Positions 14,826 through 30,360 of a stretch of DNA of 64,000 bases are shown one piece after another. Source of the DNA: Halichoerus grypus. Lineage: Eukaryota > Chordata > Mammalia > Carnivora > Phocidae. Below the pieces are notes generated by a model. That model was given only the letters and a program-made list of their open reading frames with translations. It was not told the DNA's origin and made no database searches. Numbering within the stretch: the stretch's first letter is position 1; each line of letters opens with the position of its first letter. The position numbers were made by a program, and so were the translations under genes. Where the stretch lies: assembly GCF_964656455.1 (NCBI RefSeq), contig NC_135719.1, forward strand, positions 130,615,444 through 130,679,443, read 5' to 3'.

Positions 14826-15510
14826 AAAAGTGAAAAGTACACATTCCTAGCTTCCAAACCTACCTACCAGAGACAACCACAATGAACACTATGCTCTGTA
14901 TTTTAAGAATTTTATCGATGCTCACTGTATTCGTTTGGGTAGGCTAATAACTGTAAGAAATAGACAAAAATAAAACTCTGTAACAGCCCTAAGGGAACTG
15001 AAGGTTATTTCTTGCTCATGGGACAGTACTGGGTAGAGGGGCAGGCGGGCAGGCAGGTCGGTGCTCGTCCATGCAGTCGCTCAGGCTGCTGATCCAGGGG
15101 CCGTGCCATCCTCACCTCTTATTCATACTCACTCTGGGGGACAGCTCTATGCCAACCTGCCATGCTGGAATTATATACATGTTTTCTTTCTCTCGGTGTT
15201 CCCAGCGTCCTGGCAACATAGCTAGCCTCCTGCACTCTTGGGCTGTAATGGCTTAACTCAGAATTGTGCGATTCAAGTTCACCCTCCCACGCAGGCTTGG
15301 AACTTACTCAAATTTGGACCCCTTTTTCACCCTTTTCCTCCTTTCAGAGGTTTGTGAGTGCTACTCCTCTCTGCTTTCCATCATTGAAAAGGTTATACCA
15401 GCTGCATTCACTTCTGACATCTGTCTCCATTTAGCTAAGGTAGCGGTTCATGCCCCCTCCCCTTCTGTACTTCAGCAGAGATTTTGTTTTTCTGGGTTTG
15501 AGATATAAAT
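14826..15510. other. TSHR intron 3, no gene
   Basis: Unassigned intron; includes a short (gcaggcgg) repeat near 15040. Short open frames here have no recognisable protein similarity. Confidence 0.45.
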
Positions 15511-15890
15511 TGACATGTAACACTGTGTAAGGTTAAGGTGTACAAGGTGTTGATCTGACACACTTATATTACTGCAAAATGATTACTACCATAACATTAG
15601 CTAACACTTCCATCCTGTCACATTTCTTTTTTGTGGTAAAGACACTTAAGATCTCTCTTAGCAACTTTCAAGGATGTAACACAGTATTCTTATTATATTA
15701 TTAGCTATAATCACCATGCTGTACATCAGACCCCCAGAATTTGTTCGTCTTATAAATGGATGTATGCTTTGACCCCATTCCTCCCCAGCCCCTAGAAACC
15801 ACCATTCTACTTTCTATTTCTCTGAGCTTGGCTTTTTTAGATTCCACATATAAGTGAGGTCATACAGTATTTCTCTTTCTCTCAGGAGGG
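15511..15890 (-). mobile_element. Old L1 3' end
   Basis: Reverse of a mammalian-wide L1 3' UTR: 'aaggtgtacaaggtgttgatctgac', 'agctataatcaccatgctgtacatcag', 'tagattccacatataagtgag' in that order. Confidence 0.8.
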
Positions 15891-16743
15891 ATTTTTTTTT
15901 TTTTAAGTCACTTGTGAGTATGAGCAGCTGACTATCTTCTTACCTCAGAAAGCGGCTTCTTTTCCTTGATGTTTTCTTGCGGTAACTCTTGCCTATCTTA
16001 GATTTCCCCTAAGAAATCCACCTCTTTTTTGTTTCCCCTCTCCCCGAAGCCTCTCCCACCTCTTTCAACCATGTAGGTTGCAGCCTACGTTAGTCAGCTG
16101 GAACCCACAGCAGTTTCTCATTTCTCGTTCGCTACCTCTAAAGCTGCTTCGGCTGGCTGCCTTTCACTATGACATTCTCTTGGGCCACTCTTTAAAGTCC
16201 GGCTTGTTCATGCAGCAGTCTGCCAGACCACAAGCCACACTCAGTTTCCAAACTCTCCTAACTAGTTTATATTTGATGGACAGCAGTTCAAACCCTTCTC
16301 CCCACATGGAAAGCTCTGGTGAGGAGTTTATTGCTCAACATGCAGAGAGAGGGCACCTCAACTCGGCAGCGTCTAAAAGTATCTTAGAGGGGCAAGGTGG
16401 GAACAGCTATGGGATTGTGCAATAAGGTAGCCAACCATCCCAGTTTACCCAGGACAGACAGAGCTCCGGAAATACAGGGCTTTTAGTTTCAAACCAGGAC
16501 AAAATTTTAAATCTACTTTAAAGTGGTTCTTTCCATGCAGGAGCTTGATTTTGAGGTGAGGGATTCTAAGGGTCTTGGGATATAAACTGTCGATGCTTTC
16601 TGTTGAAGCATGGATGTGTCTTTCAAGAGATTCCAGTAAAGAACAATAAAGTTAGCTGGGCAAAAATTATGCTAATGAAGACAATGGACCAGTAAGTTTA
16701 TATTAATAAGGCAGTAAGTTGAGGTGGAGGCAAGATAGTTTCT
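15891..16743. other. TSHR intron 3, no gene
   Basis: Unassigned intron with ordinary composition. No exon, RNA or repeat was recognised with confidence. Confidence 0.4.
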
Positions 16744-16969
16744 TTTCTTCTTATTATTATTATTTTATTTTTGAGAAAGCAAGTGCATGAGCAGGGGCGT
16801 GGGGGGGTGGGGTGCAGGGGCAGAGGGAGAGGGAGAGAGAGAGAATCTTAAGCAGACTCCAGGCCCAGGGCTGAGTCCGACACAGGCCTTGATCTCACAA
16901 CCCTGAGATCATGACCTGAGCCGAAATCAGGAGTCCAACACTTAACCAACTGAGCCATCCAGGCGTCCC
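16744..16969 (-). mobile_element. Can-SINE, older copy
   Basis: Reversed copy with degenerate tail ttattattattattttattttt and head tgagccatccaggcgtccc. The short flank 'atagttt' on both sides is a weak TSD. Confidence 0.9.
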
Positions 16970-17154
16970 AATAGTTTCTGATTCTATCCTCTCTTTCTCA
17001 AGATCTGTTTCATACTCCACATCCTTAGTCAAACACCACACCCAGTGCTTTGTTTTTTTGATTTTGTGTGAACACGGCAGCACCCCTAGCCTCAAGTCTC
17101 TGATGTCTATTCTAGCTTTCATTCCACTCAGGAGAATAACTATTGTTATAATAA

Positions 17155-17350
17155 AACTGTTGTTCATAGAGCCTTCACTGTGTGCTAGGCTACATGTCAA
17201 ACACTTTATAGACATTATTTCATTTTCACAAGAGTCCTATGAAAGATGTGCTATTATTATCCCTATTTTATAGATGAGGGAATGATGGCTCGGAGAGGTC
17301 AAGACACTTGCCCAAGGTTATGTAGCCAGAAAGAAGAGGTAGAATCAACA
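17155..17350 (-). repeat. MIR
   Basis: Reverse MIR: 'tgtgctaggctacatgtcaaac', 'cctattttatagatgaggga', 'aagacacttgcccaaggtt' in order. Confidence 0.85.
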
Positions 17351-17379
17351 TTGGATCTCAGTTCCATCTGACCATTCAG

Positions 17380-17735
17380 CAATAAAAAGGAGCAAACTAC
17401 TACTATGTACTACAATGTGTATGAACTTCACAGACATCACGCTAAGTGAAAGAAGCCGAATAAAGAAGATTACATATTTGCAATTTCAGTTATATGAAAT
17501 GTCCAGATAGGGCAAATTCAGAGGTAGAAAACAGGTCCATGGTTCCTAGGCATGGGGGAGGGGTGGGAATTAACTGCAAATGGGCAAATGGGGTTTTGTC
17601 ATTGAGAGAAATGTTCTAAAACTGGGGTGTGATGATGGTTGCACAGTTCTATAAATTTACTAAAAAATACCTCATTGTATACCAGGAGTACATGAATTTT
17701 ATGAAAATTCTCCTTCAGTAAAACCATTTTTAAAA
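17380..17735 (+). mobile_element. Old L1 3' end
   Basis: Ordered features of L1M-type 3' ends: 'tcacgctaagtgaaagaagcc', 'tggttcctaggcatggggg', 'ggtgtgatgatggttgcac', 'tgtataccaggagtac'. Confidence 0.7.
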
Positions 17736-18625
<890 letters not shown>

Positions 18626-19129
18626 TAAGTATTAACACCTATCCCATCCTACCTTTTTTTTATGAGAGAATTATAATGCTGTTGTCTGCCAGGAGTCTTC
18701 CTAGGATGATGTGGGCCAAGGTCATTTTAGTGGTATATGGCCTGAGACAAATCACATTCTGCGACTTACTCCCCACCCTTTCCCATCAGAAAAGGTATCA
18801 GGTGAAATGATTCACATTTGAAAAACCTATTTAAAAGTCAGCACATAAGGCTGGGACCAAAGACCTGATCTTTGAGGGAGACATGAGGGAGAAAATACCA
18901 TGATGTATACATAGCCTTTAAATGGAGTGTAACAACAAAACAAAAAACTCTGGGAGTCCATTGGTTAATTTTATTAGGAAATGAGTTTCACAACAATATT
19001 AAAGTGACTGTTACACAGGGGAAAAAAAGCCACAAAGGGCAAAATCCAAACTCTTAGAGGTTGGGGGGACAAAAATGGAAAAGACAACACTATCGCTTTG
19101 CTTTGGTGACACATTATGAGCTAACTATA

Positions 19130-19215
19130 AACTCCCTGACAGCAGGAACCACAGCACTTGACTCTCTATTGCATCTGTACAGCCTGGCACAGAGTAGGTG
19201 CTCAATAAAAACGTG
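19130..19215 (+). repeat. L2/MIR 3' end
   Basis: 'aactccctgacagcaggaac' then 'cctggcacagagtaggtgctcaataaa', the shared conserved 3' end of L2/MIR-type elements. Confidence 0.7.
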
Positions 19216-20181
19216 TTCAATGGATGTGTATATATGGCCTCAGGTCCTCTAAGCACCAGCTGGAAGAACCCGCCCCTTCTTCCCTTCTTTCCTGCTCACA
19301 GGCATTGTAAAAGATTAGAACACAAAAACATGAGAGGAAACAATTAAAATCAACCTTTATCCCAAGACCCAGAAATAATCATTATTAACATATTAGTTTG
19401 TTTCCATCTAGGGCTTTTAAATAAAAGTGGACATCCATATATATTTTATGAATTAAGTTTTTAAGGATGAATAGAAGTTATCCAGGAAAAGAAGAGGGAG
19501 AGGTAGAAGAAAAATACAGGTGAAGGGACTAGCATGATAAAGACACAAAGGTGTGGAACTGTATGGCTCATTTGGGGCCCTAAAAATAGTTCAGTATTAA
19601 AGAGGTGGGAGTGGGAGATGGCAGGGAGAATAGAAGAGGATAGTGATGGGAAATGTTGCTGGAGGGGTATCTGGGAAGTAATAAAAATTTATGGGACAAG
19701 GCAATCACTCCTGTGTGGACCCTGAGTTTCAGTCAATCAGTAATTCTTTGATACGATGATCCCTTAATATGTGCGGGGCTCTGTGGGGAAGCTGCAAGAT
19801 AATAAAACATTGTCCTTACCTTCAAGAAGCTTAAAATCTAGTTGGGAAGATATTATATATAAAATTAAAAAGTTCCTCTCCCACTGGAAAATAATGATAA
19901 GTGATAAATAAGAGGTATATACATTATTTGGGGGTACAGTTACTTAGAGGACACATCAAAAAGGAGATGGACTTGTTTGGGGTTTTGAAGAAAAGAGAGG
20001 TCCTGGTCCCTAATCTGGCATTTCCAGCCCCACTATATGGTCCCCACTTAACTCCAGGGCCTCCCCCCACCACACACACTTCCACATGAACCTCTCTTGC
20101 AATCGACTAGTTTGTTCACTGTTTGTTTCCTGTTCTTCGAATATTCTTTATAGAATCTCCACTCTCTCCTTCGCTACCTGG

Positions 20182-20217
20182 TCCCTGGTGGTCTAGTGGT
20201 TAGGATTCGGTGCTCTC
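20182..20217 (+). pseudogene. 5' half of tRNA-Glu(CTC), probable tailless retropseudogene
   Basis: 36 bases match the mature tRNA-Glu 5' half (tccctggtggtctagtggtt, then aggattcggtgctctc) with one visible change (C to T in the ggcgc segment). The match stops in the anticodon loop. It includes the A-box but lacks the 3' half, so it is not a functional tRNA gene. It is enclosed by imperfect 18-base direct repeats at 20164-20181 and 20213-20230 (16 of 18 equal), the second overlapping its last bases. Confidence 0.8.
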
Positions 20218-20836
20218 CTTTGCTATCTGGAATATCCCATTTGCTCTTTGTGAGACCTCTGGCTCTTGTTTTCTCTTCAAATCTTATGTTTTGCCCTCTA
20301 AAAAGAGCCAGGTCAGAATTTGCCTAAAAAGGTATATCAATGGAACCAGAGTGTTCTCTGTGGGAAGACTTTCTTTAAAGCTTTACTGGTAGTGTTGAAG
20401 TCTCACCCCATGCCATGCCATGCCTCTCAAAAAAAAAAAAAAAAAAATCCCATTTCCACTACCTACTTTCTAGTAGCTGCAACAAATGTTAAATTAACCA
20501 GGAGCCTGAGAGTGGCTATATTTGTGCTGTTTGATGTACATCTTTTAGTCTTGACATTTTGCCCTGATGACACAAACTTTGGAAAGTGAAGACATTGTCT
20601 TTGATTGACTTTATCCCTTGTCTAGACATACTTTCTAAATGGCACTGCTGCTATCCTACTCCCAGGTGACTGCCAGGGGAAAATAATTCTTGCCAAAATA
20701 ATGAGCACAATATAATGTGAAGGTTGAAAGAGGAAGCCTGGCTTGGAGCTGGGTATTATATTGTCTTACTGCCCCATCCTCCCCTTAGTCCACTGCCCCT
20801 CCCCCATAATGCCCTCCAATTAAAACAGGGAAATAT

Positions 20837-20858
20837 CACACACACACACACGCACACA
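20837..20858. repeat. (CA)n microsatellite
   Basis: cacacacacacacacgcacaca in intron 4. Confidence 0.85.
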
Positions 20859-21171
20859 TGGAAGGAAACCTAAATTCCTATTTCTAGGAAGCCTACTTGG
20901 TTGAAACAATCCTCATATTCTTCTAAACAGAAAAAAAAAAAAATGTATTGACACTGGTGGACGGAATTAGATTCTTGTACCTTGAGGGAGCAACCTCTCA
21001 TCCAAGGGTTAGGACTTGCCCATGGTCACTCAGATATTTAATGAAGGAGTTAGGATTTGACTCTAGTCTGACTTCAGAACCCATAAAAATTCAGCTAGTA
21101 CATTATTCTACTTCCTATGTGTTGGATTTCTTACCTTATATCTGCTCTCTCTTCTTTTTCATGCACTATAG

Positions 21172-21246
21172 TGGCATTTTCAACACTGGACTTGGAGTAT
21201 TCCCTGACCTGACCAAAGTTTATTCCACTGATGTCTTTTTTATACT
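21172..21246 (+). CDS. TSHR: TSHR exon 5 (LRR, residues 132-155)
   Basis: 75 bases between the acceptor cactatag and the donor gtaagt. Encodes [20 protein letters not shown] and the following hydrophobic FFIL end, one leucine-rich repeat. D151, F153 and I155 of the binding face are unchanged. Relative to the human protein, positions 139-140 read Gly-Val instead of Lys-Met and 152 is Val. Phase and length match the family, so exon identity is secure. Confidence 0.96.
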
Positions 21247-22951
<1,705 letters not shown>

Positions 22952-23159
22952 TGAGTACTGCCACTTGCACTCCTGCCAACAACCGGAATGTTATTTGGAC
23001 CACCGTCATATTTTCACAGCCCCTCCAAGAAACATCCTACAGGACGTGCTCTCTGGCCTACTAAAGGTTTCAGAGAGTTAAATAAGAGGACTGCCTTATG
23101 GTATGGTACTCTAATCGATGACAAAATGGTTTAAGTAACAAGATAAGTATTCCCTTATA

Positions 23160-23362
23160 GAAATGGTCAGCACACTTGATCTAGAGAAGACCATTAGGTC
23201 TTACAGACCACATGGCCTTTGTGGCAACTGCTTACTTCTGCCATTGTAGGTAAAGGGCAGCCATATGCAATACATAAACTAGGGAGCCTGTTTTTCCAAT
23301 CAAATTTAATTTACAAAAACAAGTATAGTGGACCAGATTTGACCTGCAGACCTTGTAATATA
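23160..23362 (+). mobile_element. MER20-like hAT DNA transposon
   Basis: Diverged short element: 'ggtcagcacacttgatctagag', 'ggtcttacagaccacatggcc', 'ttacaaaaacaagtatagtgg' and 'gatttgacctgcagacc' in the order of the MER20 consensus. Confidence 0.7.
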
Positions 23363-23374
23363 CTGTATTCTAGT

Positions 23375-23465
23375 ACCCCCATTGTATAGAAGAAGAACCT
23401 GGGGTTAGAGCGGTGACTTTTCCAAGGTCACTGAATTAGAAAATGGTGCAACTAAGAGCTTCTCA
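23375..23465 (-). repeat. MIR
   Basis: Reverse MIR core: 'cccccattgtatagaagaagaa', then 'tttccaaggtcactgaattag'. Confidence 0.65.
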
Positions 23466-25994
23466 TGCTCTTGGCACTCACAAGCAACTTGGTCATCACA
23501 ACTATTATGAAGTTCCTACAAAGCCATATTGAACAGAAAACAGAGTTGCTCTACATCATTATTTTTCAGAGTTCGAATGGGTTCTGCTCTTTAGATGTTC
23601 AAAAGGAGATGTTTATCAGAGAAGTTCATAAAATGTTCTAATAAAGAAGTCTAGTAGAGGTATAAAAGATAAGTTAATTCTCCAAACCGGTAGAGAACTC
23701 CCCTCTCTCATCAAATTAGCCACAAACTAGAGTTGTCCAAAGGATCCCTTCTCTCTAGCTTCAGTACCACTGCCCAAGCTCAGGCCTTATGGCTTTTTTG
23801 CCTGGATTGTCACCCAGATCCCTTTCTCTGTTCACACTACAGTCCAGGGTTTCTTTATCAGATACAAACTTGATTGGATTATTCCCCAGGAAAATTGACC
23901 CAAGCATCCCCACAACTCTTGCAAGGAGCTGCTTCCAAGCCAATCTAAGTCTATCAATCTAGGTCCTATGAAACTGCCTCAACCTCTGAGTCTCTATCCA
24001 CAGTGGAGCATTTCGGTTCATCCCTCTCCTTGAAACATGGGGAGAGGTCTTTTGAAAAGACGAGAGACTCTTCTTGGCCACCATTCCATTTGACGACACA
24101 GCAAAAACCTGGAGTCTTAGCCTGCTCAGTCTCAAACCTCAAAGCCATTTGCCTCCTCTGTGAAGGTTTCCATTGTGCCATTTAACCACTCATTGCATGT
24201 AAACTCCTTTCTCAGTTTCTTTACTTTCACCTTCTGGCATTTTTTTCTAAGGACTCCATGTCCCCAGGAGCCCTCTCAAGTGAAAGCAGCTCCCTGTCCC
24301 ACTGAGCACAGGGCACAGTAGGTATTTAATAAACATCTGAATGAGGGAATCCTATGCTTCCTGAAATCGAGAGTTGGGGATGGCATTATCTTTTCAGATG
24401 ATTATTTTTACATTCCTGCAAAAGTCCTTGCTTCTTTGAAGCTCATGCTCAAAAAACTGCATGAGAGGGTATGTGTCCAACAATGAATTTGTACCCGTAT
24501 TCCTGGCAGGATAGTGTTTCAATCAAAGTTTGCAATCCTTTTTTTTTTCTTCTTCACTATTTTTTTCTTCCTTCATTATTTTCCCTTTCTAAGGCCTATT
24601 TGTCTATTAAGAGTTTTGCTTAATCTCTGAAATGTAATTCCAACAAAGAATATTTTCATTGTCTAGGACTCTTAACAAAGTTTGGGAAAACAGAAATCCC
24701 AAATGTATAATTCTCACACATACATAAAAGAACTCTGGTTCAGAAAAATTAACTTATCTCTCAGAGCTTTCTTCAGCCCTGTGTCTAGCACCCCTGTGCA
24801 CTGCAGTCCTCACCCAGGACACATCAGTAGCTGAAATTAAACTCATTGTGTCATTATTTAAAACAAAATAAAAAATAACAACAAACAAAGATTACTCTCA
24901 GTTTTCCACAACAACAGAGAATAAATCCAAGTTTTGGGGATATTCTTTTCAACATGGTCATCTTATAAGTGTCCCACACTGATAAATATATAGCTATTTG
25001 ATTAGGTATTATTATCATATTCTTACAGATAAGAAAACTGAGGACAATAGAGGTTGAGAAATTCTCAGGATCCACATACTATGAAGTGACAGAGACAGGT
25101 CTAATTCCAAATTTAGAATCTCTTGTATACTTCCTAATGTGTCACCAGAGTTGACAGGTGGTGGACTACAGTCATTTTCAGAGTTCCCCTACAATTGCCC
25201 CTAGCTGTACTTGACTGTGATTATGGCTGCCTTCTCTTACAGCATGCCAGTAGCCCCCATGCATCCTCATGGAGACCAGAGCTCCCACGACCAGGGCTCC
25301 TTCTCCTTTGGGTGGGTGGGAAGAATCACTTTTAAGGTCAGAAATCCTGATTTCCAACAGGTCTGCAGCAATGTGGCTTTCTTTGGCAGGTCACCTCCAC
25401 CTCTCAGGAGCTTGACTAGGAAACAGAGGAGATGACACTAGCCCCAGGAATCACTGCATGAATTAATTAGTTGCAGAAACAGAAACAATTTAAAATATCA
25501 AAATTTCCATAAAAGGGCATGGTCTATCTATTTTCTTAGATTTGTCTTTGAAGTTCAACTTAATTCAGCCCACAACCATTAAGCATTTAATCTATGATAG
25601 CCCTGAGGATAAAAATTTGGATAAAATACAAGTGTGACATAATATTTTAAACAGAAAAATATAAAACCTATGCATTCAGATGAGCAATGTCTTTAAATAT
25701 GTTCATCTTAAGAAACTGAAGTTATTCCTCCATTATTGACATTGGGTTAACTATTACCTGAAACTCTTCTTTTTTAAGTATGGGTAGAATATTTTTTTAA
25801 AAAATTCTTAATGGTGGCAAATCTTTCCTTCTCAAAATGAATGGCTTCTGAGAAACAGCTTGAAATTACTAGGAGCTGTCTGGAAAAAGGGGATTCAAAC
25901 TGGGAAATATTCTATGTTCCAAGCAAGACGTATTGTAAAGTTCTCTTGTGGGACCTGAGAACCTTCATGCACATTTCTGACACTGCAGAAATGA

Positions 25995-26120
<126 letters not shown>

Positions 26121-27559
26121 TAAGTCAAGGGTAGCCATGGAAACCACTGTCTTCCTCTACACTCCCACCGCCATCCAATGAGGGAACATCCAATGGGTCA
26201 GAATTCTGTTAGAGATAGGTTTACCAGAGCATTCCTCAACCCCAGAATGAGTATGCCCAAAACGTGGGGATGATATTAAGGAACTTGGCAAGAGCCAGCT
26301 TTAGCGATCACTTACAATGGCCCCAATTCTAAATCCCAAAGCTTTTATCCTTGATAAAATGGAGAACCATGGTGTCACCTTCAGTTTCCTTGTAGGAGTA
26401 TGTGTGTGTATGTAAATGTTCATGAAGTACACTGTATATGTACATGAAGTAAAGCATGTCTTTAATTAAATCCAAAGCTGTTCAGAAAGTAAGGTTTTTC
26501 TTTTTAGTTTTTCTGACATGTTTTCAGAAAGATTTAGTTTATATTTGATTCACTCAGAAATAGCTGAAAAGTCATATCCAACTTTTGCCAGCCCCCATTA
26601 ATAAATAATGCCTAGAATAGGATGTTGGCAAAAAGATAGTCACTTACATGAGGTCCTGTCTTTGTTGTACTTTCCTGTCAGATCTTTGTGGCCCCCAGTA
26701 TCTACACCAGGGCATACTTTGTGTCTAAGAGCTTGTGGACTGGTTCAGCCATACTAATTTGTGTTTTAACCTAATATCTAATAAGTGAAAAAATAGCTTT
26801 AGTAGAGTCTGCTTCCCACACTGTGGTGGACTAGTTAATTTGTAGGGCCTTCCTACTATAAAACAACTAGATCATCCATTTAAAAAAAATTACATTTTAT
26901 GTCATAGCTCCAAGAGAGGGAAATAAACTAAAAACCAGGAGCTGAAACTAAAGTGGTGGGTGCTTCCAGAAGGTTGAGTTTGCTAGAGGCAGCTGCCAAC
27001 ATCAGTGATGCCAGAAGACAAGGCTTTAGTGCAGTGAGAAGACAGGGAAGTGATATAAACCTGAGACTCCTGGATTAAGCCAGGGAACCTGGACGACAGC
27101 TGGAATGGGATGACCCTATTAGTACCTTCTGATTCCTGGCAGAAATAAATGCAAAACTCTGCAGAGGGAAAAATACCAATGCAGGCCCCCAGCTTTTTTA
27201 AAGATCTAGATCAATCAAATATGAGCTCACAGTCAAAAATCACACATAGGAGAAGAAAAAACCACCAATGGTAAGAGTCCGCGAGACCAACAAACAACAG
27301 ATTTTTGTGTTTGTTTTATAACACATCACTGAATATTTTTTAACAATTATATTTTTTTCATTCCATAATTTCTATTTGCTTTTTCAAAAAATTTGCTTGC
27401 TCATTTTTGACAGTCTTATTGCTAACTCACTTTTGTGATTCCATCTTTTTTTTTCCCCTTTAAACATTTCATACATAGTTATTTTATATTCTTCACATAT
27501 ATATTCTATATTCATCACAAAATCTGAAGGCCTATGGTTCTGGATCTGTTGTGTTGTAC

Positions 27560-27712
27560 AGTGCTTCTCAAAATTTATTGAACATATAAGCCATCTGGGA
27601 TCTTATTAAAATACAGAATCTGATTAAGTAGATCTGAAGTGGCCCCAGGAGTCTGCATTTCTAACAGGCTCCCAGGCAATGATGCTGCTGCTGATCCATG
27701 GACCACACTAAA
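27560..27712. mobile_element. MER5A-type hAT DNA transposon
   Basis: 'gtgcttctcaaaatttattgaac', 'atctgggatcttattaaaatac', 'ccccaggagtctgcatttctaac' and 'atgatgctgctgctgatccatgg' follow the MER5A order. Confidence 0.8.
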
Positions 27713-28129
27713 GCCGGGTGAGGTGAATGACCTGCACAACCATATGCAGGGGACTTGGATGCAAACAAACAAAACACGTGTAGATGAAGTGGTCTTGTTC
27801 TGATTTGGGAATGAGGTGGTGGGTTCTGGTATGATTCCATTTTTAAAGAATAAATGCTAATAAGTTTTGAAATCATTAGACCTTGGCATGGCTTTCCGAG
27901 TTCTGTTTGAAATGCAGTCTCATTCTTTGCCAGGCTTTTGGGTTTCCTCATAGTCTTTATCAAATAGAGATTAAAGTACCTTTCTCTAAATTGTCTCATT
28001 CAGATTATTAGTCATTTTTTTAAATGCATAATTATAGGGGAAGTCTGAAAAGACTCAACAGAGTGATGACATGAATACTTATACATCAGTTTTATTTAAC
28101 TTTATCATACAAATCTCACATAATCCTTC

Positions 28130-28255
28130 ATCCATTTTTCCACATTTTTATTGAACACCTACAATGAGCCAGGTACCGTGCTATTCACTGGTGATACAAA
28201 GACGAACAGGAGCAATGTGCTCCCTGCCTACACTGAGCTTGCATTCTAGTGGTGT
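28130..28255 (-). repeat. L2 3' end
   Basis: Reverse L2 end: 'tttattgaacacctacaatgagccagg', 'gctattcactggtgatacaaagac', 'gagcttgcattctagtgg'. Confidence 0.85.
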
Positions 28256-28861
28256 CAGCTTGAGGGCAGCAATATTAAGGGTCAAAGTACATTAGAGAGA
28301 AATGAACCAAATCCAAAATATCCATTTAAGATTGAAAATAACTACACACTAAACATCCAATAACACTGGCCTCCTTACTTGGAGATACAAGCATGATTTC
28401 CCCTAGATTTATCATGTTTTTTTTTTTTAAATTATTAATATTCAACTTTACTATTACATGAATCTAACCAAATATTTTCCTCTTTGATTCAACTATTCCT
28501 ATAAAGCCATGGACTTAAGGGCAATAATCTTCCTAAGTCAAATTTTCTGTGAAGAAAGTAGAGAATTGAGACTTCTTAAAATAATTAAGACAATTTGCAT
28601 TGGAGGGTCTCACCCTCAATCACTCTCAGTTATCATTTTTTAAGGACAGCGATATGGGGTATATAATTCAGCCTTTGAGGTCTACACAGCATAGTTCTCA
28701 ATACTGACTGAAAATTGAAATCACCTGGAGAGATTTGAAAGCACTGATGCCTAGGTTTTACCACCAGACATTCTGGTATAATTGGTTTAGGTGTAGCAAG
28801 GGCATGGGGATTAAAAAGTCTCCCTCGGTGCAGCCAGTGTAAAGCAAAAGTCAAAAACCAA

Positions 28862-29040
28862 CCACCCCCTACAACCTACAACCCAGCAATTGCACTACTA
28901 GGGATTTATCCAAAGGATACAAAAATAGTGATTCAAAGGGGCACTTGCACCCCAATGTTTATAGCAGCAATGTCCACCATAGCCAAAATAGGAAAGAGCC
29001 CAGATGTTCATCAACAGATGAATTGATAAAGAAGATATGG

Positions 29041-29072
<32 letters not shown>

Positions 29073-29470
29073 ATGGAATATGACTCAGTCATCAAAAAGA
29101 ATGAAATCTTGCCATTTGCAATGACATGGATGGAGCTAGAGGGTATTACGCTAAATGAAGTAAGTCAGAGAAAAACAAATACCATATGATTTCACTCATA
29201 TGTGGAATTTAAGAAACAAAACAGATGACCATAGGGGAAGGGGAAAATAAACTAAGATGAAAATTGAGAGGGAGGCAAACCATAAGAGACCCTGAACTCT
29301 AGAAAATAAGCTGAAGGTTGCTGGAGGAGAGGTGGGTGGGGGAAAGTGATAATTGGGTGATGGACATTAAGGAGGGCACTTGATGTAATGAGCACTGGGT
29401 GTGATATGCAATTGATAAATCACTAAATTCTACCTCTGAAACTAATAAAAACAAAACACAAACAAAATAA
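28862..29470 (+). mobile_element. LINE-1, 3' end, young
   Basis: ORF2 C-terminal and 3' UTR of carnivore L1 on the + strand ('cagcaattgcactactaggga', 'gatggagctagagggtattac', ending 'ctgaaactaataaaaacaaaac'). TSD aaagtcaaaaacca / aaagtcaagaacca at 28848-28861 and 29471-29484, one mismatch. Confidence 0.92.
29041..29072. repeat. (TA)n(CA)n microsatellite in L1
   Basis: tatatatacacacacacacacacacacacaca inside the L1 3' region. Confidence 0.9.
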
Positions 29471-30139
29471 AAAGTCAAGAACCACTGCTGTGGAGTATCA
29501 GTTATCAAGAAGTTAGCAAGAAGACTCTTGTCCAATAGTCACATTTTGCATATGAAGGGAATGAAGCCCAAAGTGAACACAGGGCTTTTTTTTTTTTTTT
29601 CCCTTAACATGACTTTTAAAATTTGATAGAACTAGCTAGTGGCCAAGCCAAAGCCAGGACCAGGATCCCCTCGTTCAAGATTCTTCGCTATGCTCTGCTT
29701 GGATTCATCATTGCTGACTTAGCAGCCACCAACAAGGCTTGGACATCCAATTCCTCTGGCTACTGCTGCTTATTACTTAACCCAGGAGAATGGGCTAGGA
29801 ACACTAAGCTAAGAACACTTCTACACTTATGTAAGAAGATTCTCTCTACCTTCCCACCATCTTTTTCCTCTGACCATATCATGGGCTCTGTGAGAGGCTT
29901 GGCAGATGACAGAGAATTATTCCACTGGAGACAATGGATTTTAATTCACCGGTTCCCTGAATCACAGCCTTTTGTAGTCACTGTAACCATCCCTCTAAAC
30001 ATAGAAAAGAAATTAGTGCACCATAGTCTCCATACTTTCTTGACCTTTTTATGTAAAACATTAAAGTTTTTGGAAGGATTTAACAAAACAGGAAATATTT
30101 AAGTGAGAATCATTTGTTTCTTGACTTTTAGAAGTCTAG

Positions 30140-30360
30140 ATCGAAGATCAGCAGGCATTTTTGGAAAGCGCCAGATGAATATTTTGGGCCTTGTGGGCCA
30201 TATGATCTCAGTTGCAGCTACTCAGCTCTGCCATTATAATGTGACAGCAGCCAGACAATGGGTAAACAAATAAGCGTGACTGTGTTCCAATAAAACTTTA
30301 TTTACAAAAACAGGTGGCAGGCAAGATTTGACCAGGTGATCATAGTTTGTGGACCTCTGT
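30140..30360 (+). mobile_element. MER20 DNA transposon
   Basis: Nearly full-length: 'gatcagcaggcatttttgg', 'gggccttgtgggccatatgatc', 'tactcagctctgccattataatgtg', 'ttccaataaaactttatttac', 'catagtttgtggacctctg'. Confidence 0.85.

Larger units (their letters stand above)
28690..29490. mobile_element. MER5A-type element split by an L1
   Basis: The left part (about 28690-28861, with 'tgaaatcacctggagagatttg' and 'gcactgatgcctaggttttacc') and the right terminus 'agaaccactg' (29478-29487) are the two sides of one MER5-type copy. The L1 separates them. Confidence 0.7.

Noticed and set aside
29623..30102. 159-codon open frame in intron 7
   Set aside because: No recognisable domain; the start overlaps a reverse MIR-like segment and the composition is intronic. 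Long chance frame.
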